Source: UBA4246 sp045113695
GTDB taxonomy: Bacteria; Bacillota; Clostridia; Christensenellales; Aristaeellaceae
DNA: 6,567 nucleotides
Assembly (NCBI GenBank): GCA_045113695.1
Contig: JBGUJG010000032.1
Coordinates: 1-6,567 of the forward strand
Reading direction: 5' to 3'
Under the pieces are notes generated by a model. It worked only from the letters and a program-made list of their open reading frames with translations, was not told the DNA's origin and made no database searches. Below, one piece after another: positions 1 through 5,359 of this stretch. The position numbers and the translations under genes were made by a program. Position 1 is the stretch's first letter. Each line of letters starts with the position of its first letter.

Positions 1-899
1 TAGGTGAAATCCTGCTCCCTGCCGCCGACGATGGCGGGCAGGTTCTCCAGGTCATGGGGCACGGTCCAGTCCAGGGTGATGTTGGAGAAGGGCGCCTGGG
101 TGCCCCAGCGGGACGGGGTATTGACGCCGTAGACGAAGGACTGCACGCACTGCTTGACCTCCTTCTGGCTCAGGTTGTCCACCTTGACGAAGGGGGCCAG
201 GTAGGTGTCGAAGGAGGAGAAGGCCTGAGCGCCGGCCCACTCGTTCTGCATGATGCCCAGGAAGTTGACCATCTGGTTGCACAGGGTGGACAGATGGGCC
301 GCCGGGGAGGAGGTGATCTTGCCGACCACGCCGCCCAGGCCGTCCTGGATCAGCTGGCGCAGGGACCAGCCGGCGCAGTAGCCCGTCAGCATGGACAGGT
401 CGTGCAGATGGATCGCCGCGGAGCGGTGCGCTTCCGCGATCTCCTCATCATAGATCTCGCTGAGCCAGTAGTTGGCCGTGATCGCGCCGGAGTTGGACAG
501 AATCAGCCCGCCGACGGAATAGGTGACGGTGGAGTTTTCCTTGACGCGCCAGTCGTTGATCTGCAGATAGTTGTCCACCAGATCCTTGTAGTCCAGCAGG
601 GTGCCGCCGACGTTGCGGATCTTCTCGTGCTGCTTGCGGTAGAGGATGTAGGCCTTGGCGACGTCGTAGTACCCCGCCTCGGACAGCACCTGCTCCACGG
701 AATCCTGGATATCTTCAACGGCGATCAGCCCGTCTTTCACCTTGTCGGCAAAGTGCGCGGTGACGCGCAGCGCCAGCAGATCCAGCACGTCCTGAGTATA
801 TTCCTTCTCCTGGGAAAGGAAGGCCTTTTCCATGGCCGCGCTGATTTTGCCGATTTCAAAAGGGACAGCTTTCCCGTCCCGCTTTTTGACCTGATACAT
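1..899 (-). CDS. nrdD: Anaerobic ribonucleoside-triphosphate reductase, N-terminal part (cut by window edge)
   Basis: Reduces ribonucleoside triphosphates to deoxyribonucleotides in the cytoplasm under anaerobiosis, using a glycyl radical installed by the activase NrdG. I translated 299 codons by hand from the ATG at 899-897; the frame stays open to the window edge. Residues 1 to about 95 form an ATP-cone allosteric domain, opening with MYQVKKRDGKAVPFEIGKIS. The catalytic barrel then begins, with the family-typical run IHLHDLSMLTGYCAGWSL at residues 163-180. Cys175 there is in the position of a conserved active-site cysteine of class III enzymes. The thiyl-radical cysteine, the C-terminal zinc site and the glycyl-radical loop lie outside the window, as would nrdG if it is adjacent. 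Family members are usually about 700 residues, so roughly 40% is present. The start is supported by GGAGG seven bases upstream (mRNA sense) and by a consensus promoter. Identity is secure. Confidence 0.96.
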   Translation of the reverse strand, partial: MYQVKKRDGKAVPFEIGKISAAMEKAFLSQEKEYTQDVLDLLALRVTAHFADKVKDGLIAVEDIQDSVEQVLSEAGYYDVAKAYILYRKQHEKIRNVGGTLLDYKDLVDNYLQINDWRVKENSTVTYSVGGLILSNSGAITANYWLSEIYDEEIAEAHRSAAIHLHDLSMLTGYCAGWSLRQLIQDGLGGVVGKITSSPAAHLSTLCNQMVNFLGIMQNEWAGAQAFSSFDTYLAPFVKVDNLSQKEVKQCVQSFVYGVNTPSRWGTQAPFSNITLDWTVPHDLENLPAIVGGREQDFT

Positions 900-921
900 G
901 TCCTGTCCTCCATTAACTTTG

Positions 922-938
922 GCCCGGCCCAGCCGGGC
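922..938 (-). other. GC-rich hairpin near the 5' end of the nrdD leader
   Basis: GCCCGGC and GCCGGGC form a perfect 7-bp, all-GC stem with a 3-base loop. It lies about 10 bases after the predicted transcription start and before the ribosome binding site (906-910 on the plus strand). No U-run follows it, so it is not an intrinsic terminator. It may stabilise the mRNA 5' end. I see no competing antiterminator stem. Confidence 0.5.
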
Positions 939-954
939 GCCTGAGACCTTGCAC

Positions 955-983
955 AGTATAATCCCATTTCCCTTTTTTGTCAA
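955..983 (-). promoter_or_regulatory. Sigma-A type promoter of nrdD
   Basis: Read on the minus strand: -35 TTGACA (983-978), a 17-bp spacer, and -10 TATACT (960-955). The -35 is a perfect consensus match and the -10 is one base off. Transcription should begin near 948, giving a leader of about 50 bases before the ATG at 899. The -35 overlaps the AT-rich motif at 981-990, a plausible repressor position. Confidence 0.8.
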
Positions 984-990
984 TATATGG
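981..990. promoter_or_regulatory. AT-rich motif CAATATATGG over the nrdD -35 (possible NrdR-box-like site)
   Basis: CAATATATGG overlaps the nrdD -35 hexamer. Its core resembles the centre of the NrdR box (CWATATATWG), and NrdR represses ribonucleotide reductase genes in many bacteria. The flanks do not match the usual ACA...TGT arms. I also found no second box at the usual spacing of about three helical turns, so the NrdR assignment is weak. The same 10-mer occurs inverted at 1123-1132. Confidence 0.3.
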
Positions 991-1012
991 ATAAAATGTG
1001 AATAAATGTTAC

Positions 1013-1054
1013 GAAATATTGATATTCCGGCGTTTCAGACGGTTTTGCCCGGAA
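1013..1054. repeat. Two inverted repeats in the middle of the divergent intergenic region
   Basis: Positions 1013-1028 (GAAATATTGATATTCC) form a 16-bp imperfect palindrome, with 6 of 7 arm positions paired around a TG centre. TTCCGG at 1025-1030 is repeated inverted as CCGGAA at 1049-1054 with 18 bases between. Both lie between the two promoters and could be protein-binding sites. Short inverted repeats also arise by chance in AT-rich DNA. Nothing coding is visible here. Confidence 0.25.
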
Positions 1055-1098
1055 AGGGACAAAGGAGCATCAGAAAATTTAATATTTGCTTCACGCTG

Positions 1099-1119
1099 TT
1101 TTAAGTACATTTTAAGTAC
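1099..1119 (+). promoter_or_regulatory. Tandem direct repeat upstream of the export-operon promoter, likely activator site
   Basis: TTTTAAGTAC occurs twice without mismatch, at 1099-1108 and 1110-1119. The period is 11 bp, one helical turn, and the second copy abuts the -35 at 1120. Tandem half-sites at 11-bp period ending at the -35 are the arrangement used by OmpR/PhoB-type response regulators for activation. That family is an inference; no regulator gene is in the window. Confidence 0.55.
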
Positions 1120-1148
1120 TTGCCATATATTGTACCAGGTACTATACT
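1120..1148 (+). promoter_or_regulatory. Sigma-A type promoter of the five-gene export operon
   Basis: -35 TTGCCA (1120-1125), 17-bp spacer, -10 TATACT (1143-1148). The start of transcription is expected near 1155, which leaves a leader of about 36 bases to the ATG at 1191. The imperfect -35 fits a promoter helped by an activator at the adjacent direct repeats. The -10 and the following GT are identical to those of the nrdD promoter. Confidence 0.75.
1128..1146. promoter_or_regulatory. Palindrome in the -35/-10 spacer, candidate operator
   Basis: TATTGTACCAGGTACTATA is a 19-bp palindrome around a central A, with 8 of 9 arm positions paired; GTACC/GGTAC is perfect. It fills most of the spacer between -35 and -10. 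A bound repressor here would block polymerase. MerR-type regulators also bind between the hexamers, but normally at 19-20 bp spacers, whereas this one is 17. Confidence 0.45.
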
Positions 1149-1177
1149 GTCAGAGGAATGAGCACTATTTTCCACAT

Positions 1178-1184
1178 AAAGGAG
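1178..1184 (+). promoter_or_regulatory. Ribosome binding site that fixes the start of the first operon gene
   Basis: AAAGGAG lies 6 bases before the ATG at 1191. An in-frame ATG at 1158 would add 11 residues, but it has no Shine-Dalgarno sequence and falls only about 3 bases after the predicted transcription start. The ATG at 1191 is therefore preferred. Confidence 0.8.
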
Positions 1185-1190
1185 TCCTGT

Positions 1191-2219
1191 ATGTCTGAAA
1201 CCGGGAATGCTCCGGCCGTCCGCAAAGGTCCGGGAAAAAAGAAACGCAGAAAAGTCCGCAGGCTGATCCTGATCCTGCTGGCCGTCCTGATCCTGGCCGG
1301 AGGCGGATGGATCCTGTTCCGTCAGCTGAAAAACCAGTATACGGTCGTCTACGAGAGCTATACCGCCAGCCGGGGCTCCATTTCCAATTCCCTGTCCTTC
1401 AGCGGCACGATGCAGGCAATCAGCAACGTCTCTTTTACCTCCTCTTCCTCCACCACGGTGCGCACGGTCTATGTAAAGGAAGGCGACCAGGTACGCAAGG
1501 GCGAAAAGCTGATCCGCCTGACCAGCGGCCAGGTGATCGAATCGGAATTCGATGGCACTGTCAACCAGCTGTATTTTAAGGAAGGGGACAAGGTCGCCGC
1601 CGGGGACATCCTGATCCAGGTGGTGGATTTCAAACATATGAAAGTTTCCATCCGCGTGGACGAGTACGATATTTCCGACGTGCACGTCGGCACGGAATGC
1701 AGGGTGACCACGACCGCCACGAACGAATCCTTCCGCTGCGCCATCGACTCGATCAACTACGTCTCCTCTTCGACCGGCAACGTCGCCTATTACACCGCCA
1801 CCGCCTATGTGGACGTTACCGGCACGGTGTACCCCGGCATGCAGGTCACCGTCACCGTGCCCCAGGAGGAGGCGGCGAACGCGGTGATCCTCAAGGCCGA
1901 CGCGATCAGCTTCAGCCCCAGCAACCGCGCCTTTGTCTATATGCAGGACGAAAGCGGCAAGATGCAGCAGGTGCCGATCGGCACCGGCGTCAGCAACGGC
2001 AACTATGTGGAGATCACTTCCGGCCTGAAGGACGGGGATACCGTGTACGCCGTCGCCAAACAGACAGCCGAAAGCGGCATTTCCGGCCTGTTCTCCGGCC
2101 TCTTCGGCGGCCAGACCATCCGCAATAACACGCCCTCCAACCGCCAGAACTGGGGCAGTTTCAACAACGGCGGGCAGCGGCCGGGCGGAGGCAATAACGG
2201 CGGAGGCACCGTACGATGA
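1191..2219 (+). CDS. Membrane-anchored HlyD/MacA-type adaptor of an ABC exporter
   Basis: Extracytoplasmic adaptor that works with the MacB-like transporter encoded next; 342 residues from the ATG at 1191. A basic cytoplasmic stretch (about 11-24, GKKKRRKVRR) precedes one membrane helix (about 25-43), giving an N-in/C-out anchor. A barrel-sandwich (lipoyl) domain spans about 79-145, with half-motifs VYVKEGDQVRKGEKLIRL and DGTVNQLYFKEGDKVAAGD. A beta-barrel (about 147-224, including PGMQVTVTV) and a membrane-proximal domain (about 226-292) follow. The tail 293-342 is Gly/Asn-rich. Only about 8-10 residues join the lipoyl halves, so the alpha-helical hairpin that contacts TolC in Gram-negative MacA is absent, as suits a cell without an outer membrane. 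The stop overlaps the next start (ATGA), indicating translational coupling. Adaptor class is secure; substrate unknown. Confidence 0.9.
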   Translation: MSETGNAPAVRKGPGKKKRRKVRRLILILLAVLILAGGGWILFRQLKNQYTVVYESYTASRGSISNSLSFSGTMQAISNVSFTSSSSTTVRTVYVKEGDQVRKGEKLIRLTSGQVIESEFDGTVNQLYFKEGDKVAAGDILIQVVDFKHMKVSIRVDEYDISDVHVGTECRVTTTATNESFRCAIDSINYVSSSTGNVAYYTATAYVDVTGTVYPGMQVTVTVPQEEAANAVILKADAISFSPSNRAFVYMQDESGKMQQVPIGTGVSNGNYVEITSGLKDGDTVYAVAKQTAESGISGLFSGLFGGQTIRNNTPSNRQNWGSFNNGGQRPGGGNNGGGTVR

Positions 2220-2914
2220 ACACGGGCCCGTTTTTCCGGATGGAAAAAATCAATAAGATCTATCAGATGGGCGAACAGCAGGCCCACGTGCTCAACGATG
2301 TGGACCTGAGCCTGGAGGAAGGCGAGTACCTGTCCGTCCTGGGGCCCTCCGGCAGCGGCAAGTCCACCCTGATGAACATCATCGGCTGCCTGGATACGGC
2401 GACCAGCGGCACCTACATCCTCAACGGCCGGGAAATCGAAGACCTCGGCGAAAACGAGCTGGCTCAGATCCGGTCCCGGGAGATCGGCTTCATCTTTCAG
2501 AACTCCCAGCTGCTGCCCCGGCTGACGGCCCTCAAAAACGTGGAGCTGCCGCTGATCTACGCCGGGGTTCCCCCCAGGGAGCGCAGGAAAAGGGCCCTGG
2601 GCCTGCTGGAGCGGGTGGGGCTTCTGGACTGGCGGGACCACTTCCCCAACCAGCTGTCCGGCGGCCAGCAACAGCGCGTGGCCATCGCCCGGGCCCTGGT
2701 CGGCAATCCCTCCATCCTCCTGGCGGACGAGCCGACCGGCGCGCTGGACCAGAAGACCGGCCGGCAGGTGATGGGGCTTTTCCAGGAGCTGAGCGGCGAG
2801 GGCAGGACCATCATCATGATCACGCATGACATGCACATCGCGGGGTACGCCCGCCGGGTCGTGCGGATCGTGGACGGGGTGCTGACGGAAGGGGGAAGCG
2901 CGGAAGATGCCTGA
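2216..2914 (+). CDS. MacB/LolD-type ABC transporter ATP-binding protein
   Basis: Cytoplasmic ATPase that drives the permease encoded next. It is 232 residues, normal for this family. All motifs are intact: Walker A GPSGSGKST (43-51), Q-loop Gln95 in FIFQN, signature LSGGQ (147-151) followed by QQRVAIARAL, Walker B ILLADEP (167-173), D-loop GALD (175-178) and H-loop His204 in MITHD. The sequence around LSGGQQQRVAIARAL and ADEPTGALD is typical of the MacB/LolD/FtsE group, which couples to FtsX-fold permeases. The start overlaps the adaptor stop by 4 bases, with GGAGG nine bases upstream at 2202-2206. The gene end overlaps the permease start by 8 bases. It is expected to be active as a homodimer paired with two permease copies. 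Class secure; the specific substrate cannot be inferred. Confidence 0.95.
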   Translation: MNTGPFFRMEKINKIYQMGEQQAHVLNDVDLSLEEGEYLSVLGPSGSGKSTLMNIIGCLDTATSGTYILNGREIEDLGENELAQIRSREIGFIFQNSQLLPRLTALKNVELPLIYAGVPPRERRKRALGLLERVGLLDWRDHFPNQLSGGQQQRVAIARALVGNPSILLADEPTGALDQKTGRQVMGLFQELSGEGRTIIMITHDMHIAGYARRVVRIVDGVLTEGGSAEDA

Positions 2915-4118
2915 GCGGGTCAAAAAGACGCTGGTCATGCTCAAGGAGTGCGTGGTCATGTCCCTGGACAACATTCTGGGCAACCGCGTCCGTTCCTTCC
3001 TGACGATCCTGGGCATCCTGATCGGGGTCATGGCCGTCATCGCGCTGATCACCACCGTGTCCGGGTTCTCCGGTTCCCTGTCGGACTCCTTCCTTTCGAT
3101 GGGCGCAGGCACCCTGTCCGTCAGCGTGACCGGCAGCGACTTAAAGTCCGGCATGACCGCGGCGGACCTGAACGAGCTGACCGAAATGGACGAAGTGGAC
3201 GGCATCATGCCCAACGTCACCCTGCGGTGCCGCGTCGCCCGCGGGGGCAGCTACAGGAACAACATCACCGTGTCCGGCAAGAGCATGTACTATTTCCTGC
3301 GCAACGACGACAAGGTCAGCCGGGGGCGCATTTTAAGCTACATCGACGAGGACAATATGTCCCGTGTCTGCCTGATCAGCGACGCCATGGTGGAGGAATT
3401 CTTCTACGGGGTGGACCCGGTCGGCGAGACGATTTACCTGAACGCCCTGACCTTCGAGGTGGTCGGCCTGCTGAACAAGAGCGCGTCCACCAGCGTGGCC
3501 GACATGATGAGCGGGTCGCCCGACATCATGATCCCCTACACGACGGCCCTCAAGATGAACAATGAGAGCCTGGTCACCAGCTTTTCGGTATCCCTCACGG
3601 ACGGAGTCGATTCGGAAGCAGGCTCCGAGGTCCTGACGGACAAACTGGACGCCATGTTCAGCTACGAGGAAGACTGCTTCACCGTGACCAAGATGAGCAG
3701 CATCGAAGACACGATGAACTCGATCCTCTCCATGGTCAGCACCCTCCTGGCCGGGATCGCTTCCATCGCCCTGCTGGTCGGCGGCATCGGCATCATGAAC
3801 ATGATGCTGACCACCGTCACCGAGCGCACGGTGGAGATCGGCCTCAAAAAAGCCCTCGGCGCGATCCCCTGGCAGATCCAGATCCAGTTTCTGATGGAGA
3901 GCTTCCTTCTGTCCATGATCGGCGGCCTGCTGGGGGTCGTGCTGGGCCTGGGCCTGTCGCTGGCCCTGAGCCGGGTCATGGGGACGACCTTCCGGATCTC
4001 CTACGGGGCGATCGCCCTGGGCGTCGGCTTCTCGGCCGCCGTCGGCATCCTGTTCGGCTGGGCCCCGGCGCGGAAGGCCAGCCGGCTGAACCCCATCGAC
4101 GCGCTCCGGTCGATGTAG
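2907..4118 (+). CDS. MacB-type ABC transporter permease (FtsX fold)
   Basis: Membrane subunit of the exporter; 403 residues, the usual size for a stand-alone MacB-like permease without a fused ATPase. Topology: membrane helix 1 at about 30-53 (SFLTILGILIGVMAVIALI), a large extracytoplasmic domain at about 54-275 (MacB periplasmic core type), then helices at about 276-300, 332-356 and 366-388. Family hallmarks are GGIGIMNMMLTTVTERTVEIG (292-312, shown in part) followed by KKALGA, and the C-terminal PARKASRLNPIDALR. MacB-like permeases act by mechanotransmission: ATP hydrolysis moves the extracytoplasmic domain, which pushes substrate through the adaptor rather than across the membrane. The start is within the ATPase gene, after a purine-rich GGGGGAAG (2891-2898). 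No truncation or frameshift is visible. Confidence 0.93.
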   Translation: MPERVKKTLVMLKECVVMSLDNILGNRVRSFLTILGILIGVMAVIALITTVSGFSGSLSDSFLSMGAGTLSVSVTGSDLKSGMTAADLNELTEMDEVDGIMPNVTLRCRVARGGSYRNNITVSGKSMYYFLRNDDKVSRGRILSYIDEDNMSRVCLISDAMVEEFFYGVDPVGETIYLNALTFEVVGLLNKSASTSVADMMSGSPDIMIPYTTALKMNNESLVTSFSVSLTDGVDSEAGSEVLTDKLDAMFSYEEDCFTVTKMSSIEDTMNSILSMVSTLLAGIASIALLVGGIGIMNMMLTTVTERTVEIGLKKALGAIPWQIQIQFLMESFLLSMIGGLLGVVLGLGLSLALSRVMGTTFRISYGAIALGVGFSAAVGILFGWAPARKASRLNPIDALRSM

Positions 4119-4131
4119 AAGCAGCGTGCTT
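4119..4131 (+). other. Small hairpin between permease and second adaptor
   Basis: AAGCA and TGCTT form a 5-bp stem with a GCG loop immediately after the permease stop, followed by TTC. It is too short and lacks a U-run, so it is unlikely to be an efficient terminator. It could mark an RNA processing point or lower expression of the last two genes. No promoter was recognised in the 56-base gap. Confidence 0.25.
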
Positions 4132-4157
4132 TTCAAATGATACATACACCATTCAAC

Positions 4158-4166
4158 AAAAGGAGG
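4158..4166 (+). promoter_or_regulatory. Strong ribosome binding site supporting a GTG start
   Basis: AAAAGGAGG lies 8 bases before the GTG at 4175. It is the strongest Shine-Dalgarno sequence in the operon and is followed directly by a signal peptide (MKKTLSILLL), which fixes the GTG as the start. It may compensate for the break in translational coupling after the permease gene. Confidence 0.8.
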
Positions 4167-4174
4167 CGTTCCCC

Positions 4175-5320
4175 GTGAAGAAAACTCTCAGTATCCTGCT
4201 TCTGGCCTGCCTGATGACGGCCTGTCTTTCTTCCGCCGCGTCTGCGTACGAGCTGAACGGCACCGTCATTTCGGCCGTCACCCGGAACATCACCAGCGTC
4301 TACGGCGGGGCAGTGGACGAGGTGCTCGTCTACGTCGGGCAGACCGTGCGCGCCGGCGAAACGATCGCCACCCTGAAAACCACGAAGGTATACGCCAAGG
4401 AAAACGGCAAAGTCTATTTCTTCGGCAGCGCCGGGGACGACGGGGAAACCCTGATGGCCACCTACGGCGCCGTCGCCTACCTGGAACCGGACATCGCCTA
4501 TTCGGTCACCGGCTCCACCAAATACGCCTATGACAGCGCCGCCAACAAGACCATCCATCCGGGCGAGACCGTCATGCTCCGCTCCACCGAGGGGGATTCC
4601 ACCGGCCGCGGCCTGATCACCTCCGTGACGGACAGTTCCTTTGAGGTGCTGATCACCAACAGCGGGGACCTGCTGAACGGGGACACGGTCAACATCTTCC
4701 GTTCCGGCAACTACCAGGCCACCAACCGCATCGGACGCGGCAGCGTCGTGCGGCGCGGGCCGGTCGCGTATGACGCCGTCGGCATCATCACCTCCTACGC
4801 CGTCACCTCCGGCCAGAAGGTCAGCAAGGGCGACCTGCTGTTTGAAACCCTCACCGGCTCTTACCAGGGCGAAACCGAAGGACTCACCCAGATCAAATCG
4901 CCCGTGGACGGCGTCATCGCGTCCATCGCGGTCAATCCCGGCAGCGCCGTCGCCGAAGGCGGGGAGATCGCGGCCGTCTATCCGCTGGACACCCTGCGCG
5001 TGGAAGCCTCGGCGAACGAGAGCGACTGGGTCAGCGTTCACGTGGGCGACCCGGTGAAGGTCGAACTGACCTACGCCAACGACGGGGCCAAAACCCTGAA
5101 CGGACGGGTCGAGTACATCAGCATCGTCGGCACCCCCAGCGAGACGGAGGAAAGCGAGGAAGCCAAATTCTCCGTTTATATCTCCCTCACCGACAGCGAT
5201 CTGACAGGCGTCGCCTACGGCATGAACGCCATCGTCACCAGCCAGTCCGAAGGCAGGAAGACCGTCCGGATGCCGGTGGAGGATCAGGAAGAAGCGTCTG
5301 ACGAGGCTTTCGGGGAATAA
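4175..5320 (+). CDS. Secreted HlyD-like protein with two lipoyl-type segments (second adaptor)
   Basis: 381 residues from a GTG start. A signal peptide (1-24) ends in ASA-YE, a signal peptidase I site. MTAC at 14-17 only loosely resembles a lipobox. A first lipoyl-like segment covers about 27-105 (VDEVLVYVGQTVRAGETIATL, 47-67, shown in part, then KENGKVYFFG). An unassigned, mostly beta-predicted stretch follows at about 106-190. A second, canonical barrel-sandwich covers about 196-272: VTSGQKVSKGDLLFETL, then SPVDGVIASIAVNPGSAVA. A beta-barrel (about 273-355, RVEASANESDWVSVHVGDPV) and an acidic tail (from about 368) complete it. There is no membrane anchor and no coiled-coil hairpin. Its place 56 bases after the permease gene suggests it joins the same exporter outside the membrane. 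That is inference. It could instead be a substrate-binding or wall-spanning accessory protein. Confidence 0.8.
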   Translation: MKKTLSILLLACLMTACLSSAASAYELNGTVISAVTRNITSVYGGAVDEVLVYVGQTVRAGETIATLKTTKVYAKENGKVYFFGSAGDDGETLMATYGAVAYLEPDIAYSVTGSTKYAYDSAANKTIHPGETVMLRSTEGDSTGRGLITSVTDSSFEVLITNSGDLLNGDTVNIFRSGNYQATNRIGRGSVVRRGPVAYDAVGIITSYAVTSGQKVSKGDLLFETLTGSYQGETEGLTQIKSPVDGVIASIAVNPGSAVAEGGEIAAVYPLDTLRVEASANESDWVSVHVGDPVKVELTYANDGAKTLNGRVEYISIVGTPSETEESEEAKFSVYISLTDSDLTGVAYGMNAIVTSQSEGRKTVRMPVEDQEEASDEAFGE

Positions 5321-5359
5321 ACAGACAACGGAAGGACTGTACAGAAAGGAAAACCGCTC

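Noticed and set aside
54..944. A 296-codon open frame on the plus strand
   Set aside because: It lies antisense to nrdD, has no ribosome binding site and no recognisable domain. The minus-strand NrdD reading is unambiguous.
951..1028. A canonical tandem NrdR box pair at nrdD
   Set aside because: Candidate centres near 958, 985 and 1020 are about 27 and 35 bp apart rather than the usual 31-32, and their flanks match poorly. Only a single weak NrdR-like core is reported.
1158..1190. Upstream in-frame ATG adding 11 residues to the first adaptor
   Set aside because: It has no ribosome binding site and falls within a few bases of the predicted transcription start; AAAGGAG at 1178-1184 supports 1191.
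998..1198. A 66-codon plus-strand frame in the intergenic region
   Set aside because: It begins at a GTG without a Shine-Dalgarno sequence, runs across the operon promoter and into the adaptor start, and has no recognisable features.
2003..3220. A 405-codon open frame on the minus strand
   Set aside because: It is antisense to the adaptor, ATPase and permease genes, which all carry intact family motifs. Its own translation has no known motif.
4175..4246. Lipoprotein signal on the second adaptor (MTAC, residues 14-17)
   Set aside because: The -3 position is Met and the hydrophobic core would be short. The ASA-YE signal peptidase I site is a better fit, though lipidation is not excluded.
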